From NCBI GenBank assembly GCA_002316225.1, contig DCDC01000211.1, positions 1 to 20,392 of the forward strand: 20,392 nt of DNA, read 5' to 3'. Positions 15,005-20,392 of the stretch are shown piece after piece (positions within the stretch are counted from its first letter, which is position 1; every line of letters starts with the position of its first letter). The notes beneath the pieces were generated by a model that saw only the letters and a list, made by a program, of their open reading frames with translations, had not been told where the DNA came from and ran no database searches. The stretch is from Firmicutes bacterium UBA1065. Its GTDB lineage: Bacteria > Bacillota > Clostridia > Tissierellales > Sedimentibacteraceae. The position numbers and the translations under genes were made by a program.

Positions 15005-15078
15005 TTTTACACCTTCTCTTTCATTAGTTTAGTTTATACTTTATGCTATGCTATCATAGTGAAAATTCATTTATTATA

Positions 15079-15180
15079 TCATCCTGATCATAGCCAAAGA
15101 TCTCATTATTATTTAAACCATTCGGTTTACATAAAATAATTTATGTTAACTAAAAATCAGTTATAGTCGAATTTTTGTTT
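15079..15180. repeat. 80-bp element, copy 2, between hxlR and the DUF362 gene
   Basis: 15101-15180 is the second copy of the element at 12258-12337, in the same orientation, with about 10 differences. It has the dyad TAAACC-ATTC-GGTTTA and hairpin arms GTTTACATAAAA/TTTATGTTAAC. A degenerate palindromic half-unit (ATCCTGATCATAGCCAAAGA, 15081-15100) adjoins it on the same side as in copy 1. No T-run follows on either strand, so it is not an ordinary terminator. Confidence 0.7.
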
Positions 15181-15224
15181 AAAATGTCGCAAAGATTTCT
15201 ATAAGATTCTTATGAGTAAAACCA

Positions 15225-15608
15225 TCATTTTTTCATTTTCTTGCCCCAATGGGCTAATGCTTTAAGGGCAGTGATTAGTTCTTCCCCGTTATCAGTCAGG
15301 GAGTATTCCACCCGGGGAGGTATCTCCAAAAACTGTTCTCTTTTTACAATTCCGTAAGCCTCCAATTCTTTAAGGGACTGGGTTAACATCATGTTAGTAA
15401 TCCCCTGAATATCCCTTTTTAACTCGTTATATCGCATTGTTTTATTTTTATGTATAGCCCAAATGATAGGCAGTCTCCACTTTCCGCCGATAAGATTTAA
15501 GGTATAGGTCAAGGGACACCTGTCGTAGTTGCTTTTATAGGGTGCCTTTTCGCTCACAAAACCACTCCAATACTCAGTTTTTTCTGACCAAGACATAAAA
15601 TACTGCAT
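15225..15608 (-). CDS. HxlR-family transcriptional regulator
   Basis: The product has 127 residues from ATG 15608; ATG 15596 is a possible alternative, and neither has a clear ribosome binding site. The family core is complete: C31-PLTYTLNLIGGKW, then a winged helix (MRYNELKRDIQGITNMMLTQSLKELEAYGIVKR) and the wing EIPPRVEYSLTDNG. HxlR proteins bind DNA as dimers; many sense electrophiles or oxidants through the N-terminal Cys, which is present here. It faces the GNAT gene across 87 bases that hold overlapping promoters and a palindrome, so it probably represses both itself and that gene. Confidence 0.93.
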   Translation of the reverse strand: MQYFMSWSEKTEYWSGFVSEKAPYKSNYDRCPLTYTLNLIGGKWRLPIIWAIHKNKTMRYNELKRDIQGITNMMLTQSLKELEAYGIVKREQFLEIPPRVEYSLTDNGEELITALKALAHWGKKMKK

Positions 15609-15610
15609 AC

Positions 15611-15638
15611 TTGTAACATTAATTACAGCTGATATAAT
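15611..15638 (+). promoter_or_regulatory. Promoter of the GNAT gene
   Basis: TTGTAA (15611-15616), 16 bases, TATAAT (15633-15638) on the plus strand; transcript start near 15645. Its -10 box overlaps that of the opposing hxlR promoter. Confidence 0.55.
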
Positions 15639-15666
15639 TATAATCGAAGATTGATTAATCAGTCAA
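15637..15666 (-). promoter_or_regulatory. Promoter of hxlR
   Basis: TTGACT (15661-15666), 18 bases, TATAAT (15637-15642) on the minus strand; transcript start near 15630, giving a very short leader. The head-to-head overlap with the GNAT promoter means the two cannot be occupied freely at once. Confidence 0.55.
15649..15664. promoter_or_regulatory. Candidate HxlR operator
   Basis: A 16-bp palindrome GATTGATTAATCAGTC with one mismatched pair; the inner ten bases TGATTAATCA are perfect. It lies between the hxlR -10 and -35 boxes and just past the GNAT start site, where a dimeric regulator could block both. Confidence 0.45.
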
Positions 15667-15695
15667 ATTTATATTTTTATGAAAGGGTGACAGGT

Positions 15696-16238
15696 ATGAC
15701 CATACATTATGAGGTCGTTTCAGAAGACAATATTTATTGTATCAAAGATTTATGCAATGGTTTAATGGCATATCAAAAATCAAAGGCCAAAATTCATCCT
15801 GAATTCTTTGATAATATGAATTTCGAAACCAGGATGCTTCCGGCCCTGAAAAGTTCAAAAGAAAACTATATAATAGCAGCTAAAGACAAGGATGAAACAA
15901 TCGGATATGCTTACAGCACCATTGCCTCAAAATATACATACTCAGGCGGTTTTGCCACCTTGCAGTGCGATGCCTTTTTTGACTTTGATTCGGTAAAAAC
16001 CGAAGATGTGGGCTGCCTGTCTCAATTTTTCATAAAAGATGATTATCGCGGCAAAGGCATTGGTTCACAAATGTTCAGGATGTCCATGGATTGGCTGAAT
16101 TCATTCAAAGATATTAAAGACATTTTCATCTTTGTTTCAAACGGTAACGATGATGCCTTAAATTTTTATCTTAATAAAGGCTTCAAAATAAGCCATGAAA
16201 TCCTTGACGGTTTTATAACAGTACTGAGGAATTCATAG
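15696..16238 (+). CDS. GNAT-family N-acetyltransferase
   Basis: The product has 180 residues from ATG 15696, with AAAGGGTGA about 7 bases upstream; an upstream ATG at 15651 overlaps the operator and has no binding site. The acetyl-CoA binding motif A is at 108-127 (LSQFFIKDDYRGKGIGSQMF), with the pyrophosphate loop R118-G-K-G-I-G123, and motif B follows at 151-163 (NDDALNFYLNKGF). The N-terminal 90 residues, which set the acceptor, are not recognisable, so the substrate is unknown. Divergent pairing with HxlR suggests induction by a small molecule that the enzyme may modify. Confidence 0.88.
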   Translation: MTIHYEVVSEDNIYCIKDLCNGLMAYQKSKAKIHPEFFDNMNFETRMLPALKSSKENYIIAAKDKDETIGYAYSTIASKYTYSGGFATLQCDAFFDFDSVKTEDVGCLSQFFIKDDYRGKGIGSQMFRMSMDWLNSFKDIKDIFIFVSNGNDDALNFYLNKGFKISHEILDGFITVLRNS

Positions 16239-16247
16239 CTATAATCA

Positions 16248-16280
16248 TGGGATCCTTCGGGCTAAAGCCCTCAGGATGAC
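16248..16280. repeat. REP-like half-unit between convergent genes
   Basis: TGGGATCCTTCGGGCTAAAG...CTCAGGATGAC is one half of the palindromic unit seen at 13541-13690, with its own hairpin GGGCT-AA-AGCCC. It occupies nearly all of the 53-base gap between the convergent GNAT and DUF4256 genes. No T-run follows, so any effect on transcript ends is uncertain. Confidence 0.65.
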
Positions 16281-16291
16281 ATATAGAAATG

Positions 16292-16849
16292 CTACACCCT
16301 TAATGATCCGCGAAATCCCCTGGCACCATAGTAGGATTCTGCCCCATTGTGGTATACAAGCACAGTGTCATAGCGGCGGTCACAAAATAACGCACCGCCT
16401 AATTTTCTGATTTTAGCCGGTGTTTTAACCCAGCTTGATGTTTTCAAATCGAAACTTCCAAGCTTCTGCAATTCCCGGTACTGGTCTTCGGTTAAAATCT
16501 CAATACCCATTTGATGAGCCATATTAATTGCGCTGTTTTCAGGTTTGTTTTGCTTTCTCGACTCCAAAGCTTCATTATCATAGCATACATTTCTTCTGCC
16601 AATGGGGCTTTCACGAGAACAGTCAAAAAAGATATATTCATCCGTGTTTTCATCATAAGCAATAACATCCGGCTCTCCGCCGGTTTTTTCCATTTCATTA
16701 AGGGACCAGAGTTTTTCGGGATTGGCTTTTAACTTTACTTGTATTTTGTCCCAGTCAAGGTCCTTGTGACGACTCATGTTTTTCTCAAAGCGGTCTTTCA
16801 ATATTTTAATTATCTCTTCACATTGTTTAATTGTTAACTCTTTTTTCAT
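16292..16849 (-). CDS. DUF4256 family protein
   Basis: The product has 185 residues from ATG 16849, with AAAGGA upstream. The conserved blocks that I associate with DUF4256 are all present: KLWSLNEMEKTGGEPDVI, EYIFFDCSRESPIGRRNVCYD, EALESRKQNKPENSA, MGIEILTEDQYRELQKLG, DLKTSSWVKTP and the C-terminal LGGALFCDRRY...VYHNGAESYYGARGFRGSLRV. The length equals the family norm. Function is unknown; the many invariant charged and aromatic residues suggest an enzyme. It is soluble, has no partner gene in an operon and converges with the GNAT gene. Confidence 0.85.
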   Translation of the reverse strand: MKKELTIKQCEEIIKILKDRFEKNMSRHKDLDWDKIQVKLKANPEKLWSLNEMEKTGGEPDVIAYDENTDEYIFFDCSRESPIGRRNVCYDNEALESRKQNKPENSAINMAHQMGIEILTEDQYRELQKLGSFDLKTSSWVKTPAKIRKLGGALFCDRRYDTVLVYHNGAESYYGARGFRGSLRV

Positions 16850-16992
16850 ATAAAATCCTTTCTGATTATAATAGTTTAATATGGTTTTTTATTTATACCC
16901 TTAAATATGCCCAGCTAACAGCTGCTATTATCAAAAAACAAAAAAGGTCCTGTATTTAAAGGCAAAGTTAGTTATTGGAAAAGTCTATAATT

Positions 16993-17025
16993 TTGTTGTT
17001 GATTCACTTATAAATATAATATAAT
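16993..17025 (+). promoter_or_regulatory. Probable promoter of the membrane protein at 17065
   Basis: TTGTTG at 16993-16998 with TATAAT at 17015-17020 (16 bases), or TTGTTG at 16996-17001 with TATAAT at 17020-17025 (18 bases). Two overlapping sets make the exact start uncertain. The remaining spacer from 16850 shows no other feature. Confidence 0.45.
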
Positions 17026-17064
17026 GGAATTCATAACAGAATTTATTATTTAAGGATGCTTAAC

Positions 17065-17619
17065 ATGAAGAAAAGAACAGACTTTATAATTGGAATGCTG
17101 TTTGCAATTGCTACCATAGTATTCATTATATTATTTCTAACCAATGATATGTTTTTTAATTGGGCTTTTGAAAGACATCATAATATATTAAGCTGGTATA
17201 TAAGACCCTTATTTATAATACCTATGGTTATATTTGCATTTAAGAAGAGTTTTACCGGTATATTTGCTTCCATATTTGCCCTCTTTACAAGCATGTTCTG
17301 GTTTCCTGCACCTGCCGTAAAGAGTCCCCAGGTTTTGGAATTCCTGTCTTTTGAAATGGATTACCTGAAGGGTGCATGGACCGCTCCAAAAATAATTATG
17401 AGCTTAGCGGTACCCTTGTTTTTCTTCATGCTCCTTACAGCAGCATGGAAAAGAAACATGAAATGGCTTATAGGTGTTGTCATTGGGGCAGCTCTTTTAA
17501 AAATTATCTGGAGTATTGCATTCAGCGGCGAAGCAGGAATGTCAATACTAAAACCTGCATTACTGGGTTTAATAATCTGCATAGCCGGTTTATATTATTA
17601 TTTTAAAAAGCATAAATGA
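17065..17619 (+). CDS. Unrecognised integral membrane protein
   Basis: The product has 184 residues from ATG 17065, which has AAGGA 8 bases upstream; ATG 17056 overlaps that site. Hydrophobic segments near 7-27, 45-62, 64-82, 107-127, 132-150 and 157-177 suggest six membrane helices, with a positive C-terminus (YFKKHK). The third and fourth segments enclose a short loop FWFPAPAVKSPQVLEFLSFE. No family motif, metal site or nucleotide-binding site is evident and I cannot assign a function. It is a single gene, convergent with the diguanylate cyclase 26 bases downstream. Confidence 0.7.
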   Translation: MKKRTDFIIGMLFAIATIVFIILFLTNDMFFNWAFERHHNILSWYIRPLFIIPMVIFAFKKSFTGIFASIFALFTSMFWFPAPAVKSPQVLEFLSFEMDYLKGAWTAPKIIMSLAVPLFFFMLLTAAWKRNMKWLIGVVIGAALLKIIWSIAFSGEAGMSILKPALLGLIICIAGLYYYFKKHK

Positions 17620-17645
17620 AGAGACGGCAATCAGGAATAATTCTC

Positions 17646-18803
17646 CTACTTCCCATGATACTCTGCTTTATCCTGATACATGTTCATGTCGGCTTCTTTG
17701 AAGAGGCTATGTATATTGTCTGTTTTTTCGCCTGATATGGCATACCCGGCGCTGATGTTAAGTTGAAACGGAAATTGATTGGTTTTATTTAAAGCCTCAA
17801 CGTTGTTTTTTATTTTTCGGATAGTTCTTTTGGCGGTTTCTTCCTTGCATTGCGGAATAATGACCACAAACTCATCTCCGCCATACCTGGCCAAAAAAGC
17901 AGAAGTTCCGTTAAAGGTTGTGCGCAGGATGTTGGCTGTCTGTATCAGCGCATCATCACCTGCCCTGTGTCCGAAATGGTCGTTAATATACTTAAAATCG
18001 TTAATATCTAACATGATTATAGCTATGTCACGATTTAGTTCTGCTTCATATGAATTGAGATACCTTTCCATGTTACTGCGGTTGTTGAGGCTGGTGAGTG
18101 AATCCCGAGACATGGCTTCATTTTCCTTATTGAGCAGAACCAAGAGACTTGAGATGACGGTACATGGCCATGTCATGCTGATTCCGTAATACACTGTCTG
18201 CACAATTCCGCCTAGAAACGGAGGAATACCAAAAAAAGCAATAGTCAACAATTCTTTCCTGCGATCAGTTACTGCCTCATTTTTATAATTCATTAAAGCC
18301 ATTACGGATACTGACAGCAGATATGCAAGTATTACGACAGACATGGGAGCAGACAAGACACCGCGATGGTAATAGTTGAATTCGTCTATATAAAAGCACC
18401 AGCCGTTAATTGGAGAGGTGCCAACAATAATGCTTAAAATTGCAAAGGGTATGAGGACTAAAAAAGTTTCTTTCCTGCTTGGTATATTCCGGCCAAAAAT
18501 ACGGTAATGTGAATACCTAATCCACTCAATAACAACGGCAATCTGCATTAAAAAATAGAACATGATAATTGCATAGCTTAAAATGCGTATAAAATTTCCG
18601 CTTTTGCCGTTTAATAACCACATTCCTATATCAGACAAGAGAATCAGCAGAATTTCTGCTTCGATCCTGGTAAGCAGCCAGACATCATAGTTATATTCAA
18701 AATTATTTTTGTAGGTAATAAGAATTATTAAAGCAATAATAAAGGAAAAAGTATTAATACCGATATTAAATAGTAATGTTTCGGCTACGTTCAATGTTAT
18801 CAT
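17646..18803 (-). CDS. Membrane-bound diguanylate cyclase (GGDEF)
   Basis: The product has 385 residues from ATG 18803, with AAAGGA upstream. Residues 10-226 hold about seven hydrophobic helices (near 11-30, 49-65, 71-94, 113-130, 151-172, 186-208, 211-226), a plausible ligand-sensing membrane domain of no family I recognise. The GGDEF domain spans about 230-385: opening DSLTSLNNR (234-242), metal-binding D266 in LDINDFK, FGHRAGDDAL (277-286) and an intact GGDEF (308-312), so synthesis of cyclic di-GMP from GTP is expected. The RxxD inhibitory site normally five residues before GGDEF is absent (GTSA there), so product feedback through that site is not expected. No EAL partner is nearby. Confidence 0.92.
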   Translation of the reverse strand: MITLNVAETLLFNIGINTFSFIIALIILITYKNNFEYNYDVWLLTRIEAEILLILLSDIGMWLLNGKSGNFIRILSYAIIMFYFLMQIAVVIEWIRYSHYRIFGRNIPSRKETFLVLIPFAILSIIVGTSPINGWCFYIDEFNYYHRGVLSAPMSVVILAYLLSVSVMALMNYKNEAVTDRRKELLTIAFFGIPPFLGGIVQTVYYGISMTWPCTVISSLLVLLNKENEAMSRDSLTSLNNRSNMERYLNSYEAELNRDIAIIMLDINDFKYINDHFGHRAGDDALIQTANILRTTFNGTSAFLARYGGDEFVVIIPQCKEETAKRTIRKIKNNVEALNKTNQFPFQLNISAGYAISGEKTDNIHSLFKEADMNMYQDKAEYHGK

Positions 18804-18913
18804 GATTGGTCCTTTTTGAAAATTACCCGCTCTGCATTATGATTTTTTATAAGAATCATGCAAAAGGAGCCCTTAAATAGTATATCATAAAACATAAAAT
18901 TAATATATCATTA

Positions 18914-19408
18914 TTATTCTGTTATGTCCGCATAGGAAAAAAGAACAATCTTTTTCAGGTCATCAGGTTTTATCTCTATCTGGTATCCTATCTTTCCGGC
19001 GCTGACAAATATTGTATCCTGATTTGCGGCACTTACATCCACAACCGTTGTAAATCTTTTTTTCATACCTATGGGTGAACATCCCCCGTGGATATATCCG
19101 GTAAGGGGCAGCAATTCTTTTGCCTTAATCATTTCAACGGACTTCTCATTCACCGCTTTTGCCGCTTTTCGCAAATCTAATTCTCTGCTGACAGGGACCA
19201 CAAAAACATAATGCTCACCGGATTTCCCAACAGTAACAAGTGTTTTAAACACCCGGTTTTCATCTTGTCCAAGAACTGCAGCTACTTCAATACCGCTGAC
19301 TGCACCCGTATCGACATAGCAATGGTGACGGTAGGGTATCTTAGCCTGTTCCAATAACCGCATCGCGTTGGTTTTTTGCTCTGCTTGTTTTTTTGCTTCT
19401 TTACCCAT
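18914..19408 (-). CDS. ybaK: YbaK-type Cys-tRNA(Pro)/Cys-tRNA deacylase
   Basis: The product has 164 residues from ATG 19408, with AGAGGT 9 bases upstream. YbaK clears Cys from tRNA(Pro) that prolyl-tRNA synthetase charged by mistake. Family features: VFKTLVT with the conserved K56, the core YVFVVPVSRELDLRKAAKAVNEKSVEM (67-93), GYIHGGCSPIGMKKRF (104-119) with the GGCSPIG substrate loop, and VSAGKIGYQIEIKP near the end. Length is normal. It has its own promoter and no obvious terminator before the cyclase gene 110 bases downstream, so read-through is possible. Cytoplasmic. Confidence 0.93.
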   Translation of the reverse strand: MGKEAKKQAEQKTNAMRLLEQAKIPYRHHCYVDTGAVSGIEVAAVLGQDENRVFKTLVTVGKSGEHYVFVVPVSRELDLRKAAKAVNEKSVEMIKAKELLPLTGYIHGGCSPIGMKKRFTTVVDVSAANQDTIFVSAGKIGYQIEIKPDDLKKIVLFSYADITE

Positions 19409-19450
19409 AAATAATACCTCTTATTACAATATCTTAACCCCTTAATTATA

Positions 19451-19478
19451 ATTATAAACTATTTATATATCAGGTCAA
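19451..19478 (-). promoter_or_regulatory. Promoter of ybaK
   Basis: TTGACC (19473-19478), 16 bases, TATAAT (19451-19456) on the minus strand; transcript start near 19444, about 35 bases before the ATG. Confidence 0.65.
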
Positions 19479-19586
19479 TGTAAATAATTTTTCCAATAAT
19501 AGATAGTCAGGAAGACAGCTTTGAATATTGTTTGTCAGAAAATATTTTAATGCATGGAATTTTTACTGCAAAATACGGAAAAGGTA

Positions 19587-19595
19587 TGGTATAAT
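19587..19595 (+). promoter_or_regulatory. Extended -10 promoter of the 19629 gene
   Basis: TGG-TATAAT (TG at 19587-19588, TATAAT at 19590-19595) on the plus strand. There is no good -35 box, as is usual for extended -10 promoters. The start would be near 19602, about 27 bases before the ATG. Confidence 0.5.
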
Positions 19596-19628
19596 TAACA
19601 AACACATTAAAAAACTACAGGGGTATAT

Positions 19629-20219
19629 ATGAAAAAGCATAACCAATATGAAACCTTGTTCAGGAAAAACAAAAATACCGGCCGTGTAATTATAGATATT
19701 GCTTTGGGAGATTATATGGAGTTCTTTAATGAATGGGACAATTCCGCCTATAAGATGCGGGACATACATTCAGACTTGGTGCGATTTCTTGATTTATGCT
19801 CAGATTATATCCCCCTGCGAAAAAAGATAGAAATTGTATTTTCCATTGAAACAAGCAAAGCTGATAAAGAAAGAGAAGATTCAATCCGCTTAAGTTACAG
19901 CAATTATTATAATGCTTTGAAACGTCTGGAAAGCCGTAAAGTAAATAGATATATCAGGATGTCGATGATTTTGCTTATTATATCCCTTGTATTGTTGACT
20001 TCATACGGGTTTTTCTACGAAATTCAAGTAGAAACAATTGGTTCCTTGGTCTTGCTTGAAAGCTTGCTTATTGGTGGATGGGTTTTTGCCTGGGAGGCCG
20101 TACATACCCTGTTTATTGATATAATTGAGCCGGTTAGAAGGATGCGTGAAATACAGCGATTTATTGAAGCAGATATTACTTTCGTCTATCCGGGTTCCAA
20201 TAACAAAGAAACAGTTTAA
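19629..20219 (+). CDS. Unrecognised membrane protein with helical cytoplasmic part
   Basis: The product has 196 residues from ATG 19629, with AGGGG 6 bases upstream. The first 105 residues are charged, soluble and largely helical (FNEWDNSAYKMRDIHSDLVRFLDLCSD, then a Lys/Glu-rich stretch). Two hydrophobic helices follow at about 109-127 and 137-157 with a short loop between them, and then a charged tail DIIEPVRRMREIQRFIEADI. No motif points to an enzyme. The layout is like a small membrane-anchored scaffold or adaptor. I recognise no family. It is a single gene with its own promoter and a strong terminator. Confidence 0.7.
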   Translation: MKKHNQYETLFRKNKNTGRVIIDIALGDYMEFFNEWDNSAYKMRDIHSDLVRFLDLCSDYIPLRKKIEIVFSIETSKADKEREDSIRLSYSNYYNALKRLESRKVNRYIRMSMILLIISLVLLTSYGFFYEIQVETIGSLVLLESLLIGGWVFAWEAVHTLFIDIIEPVRRMREIQRFIEADITFVYPGSNNKETV

Positions 20220-20234
20220 ATATTAATCTTTTTA

Positions 20235-20269
20235 AAATTCCGCAGGGTTTGTTCTGCGGAATTTTTGCA
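20235..20269 (+). terminator. Rho-independent terminator, probably bidirectional
   Basis: AAATTCCGCAG (20235-20245) and CTGCGGAATTT (20254-20264) form a perfect 11-pair stem with an 8-base loop, followed by a T-run on the plus strand. AAAA on the other side and its place between convergent genes mean it can also end the minus-strand gene that stops at 20277. Confidence 0.85.
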
Positions 20270-20276
20270 TTATTTT

Positions 20277-20392
20277 TTAGCAGCATTCTTCGCCGCTTGA
20301 ACAGTCACAGCTCGGTTCATTCCCGCTAAGCCAGCCTGTAATTACTGCCGTTGCACATCCCACTCCGGTTTTGACAGTGATGGCGTTTACGG
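20277..20392 (-). CDS. C-terminal end of a cysteine-rich protein (start beyond window)
   Basis: The frame is open from the right edge to TAA at 20277-20279, giving the last 38 residues. They comprise a hydrophobic or small-residue stretch (AITVKTGVGCATAVITGWLSG) and a Cys-rich tail SCDCSSGEECC with five Cys, the last two adjacent at the C-terminus. The placement just beyond a shared terminator supports a real gene end. Such tails may bind metal or an oxyanion, but with so little visible I do not assign a family. Confidence 0.55.
   Translation of the reverse strand, partial: VNAITVKTGVGCATAVITGWLSGNEPSCDCSSGEECC

Noticed and set aside
12258..15180. The two 80-bp copies as ends of a composite transposon
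   Set aside because: No transposase gene lies between them, and the enclosed genes (cobT, riboswitch, DUF362) look native; they are better seen as copies of a small dispersed element.
18831..18861. Dyad ATGATT/AATCAT between ybaK and the diguanylate cyclase
   Set aside because: Only six pairs, a ten-base AT loop and no T-run on the minus strand, so I do not call a terminator or operator.

Overview
The window looks like the chromosome of a low-GC, Gram-positive anaerobe of the class Clostridia. The evidence is the strong AGGAGG-type ribosome binding sites, the AT-rich spacers with clear TTGACA/TATAAT promoters, a cobalamin riboswitch in front of cobT, the HxlR, DUF4256 and YbaK families, and a VanR/VanS-like two-component pair. 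I cannot name the genus from sequence alone. Most genes lie on the minus strand. No tRNA, rRNA, CRISPR array, prophage or complete insertion sequence is visible.

Layout. 1-2930 (-): a secreted zinc carboxypeptidase (M14 family) with an acidic repeat linker, cut by the left edge. 2931-3476: its leader, a promoter, and the terminator of the next gene. 3477-8727 (-): six tightly packed genes read right to left: OmpR-type response regulator, sensor histidine kinase, SAM methyltransferase, membrane-anchored alpha/beta hydrolase, small lipoprotein, and exonuclease III with its own promoter. 8728-10200: an eroded stretch with a permease remnant, an apparently shortened prenyltransferase-like protein and a 35-codon small ORF. 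10218-12016 (-): an NTF2/SnoaL-like protein and an RtcB RNA ligase, each with a promoter. 12017-15224: a repeat-rich region holding cobT under a complete cobalamin riboswitch (promoter, aptamer, terminator) and a DUF362 ferredoxin-like protein. 15225-16849: a divergent HxlR regulator/GNAT acetyltransferase pair and a DUF4256 protein. 17065-20219: two unrecognised membrane proteins (+), a membrane diguanylate cyclase (-) and a YbaK deacylase (-). 20277-20392 (-): the cysteine-rich end of a gene that runs off the right edge.

How the genes fit together. The two-component pair probably senses an envelope or extracellular signal, and the methyltransferase, hydrolase and lipoprotein downstream are translationally coupled to one another. 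A hairpin with a T-run separates the kinase from these three genes, so they may be expressed at a different level. cobT should be switched off by cobalamin through transcription termination. HxlR probably represses itself and the GNAT gene from overlapping divergent promoters. The most unusual sequence content is a family of 60-bp palindromic repeats and an 80-bp element present twice, one copy of which supplies the last codons and stop of cobT. I saw no convincing new defence or biosynthetic system. The best leads for novelty are the repeat elements, the coupled operon and the two orphan membrane proteins.
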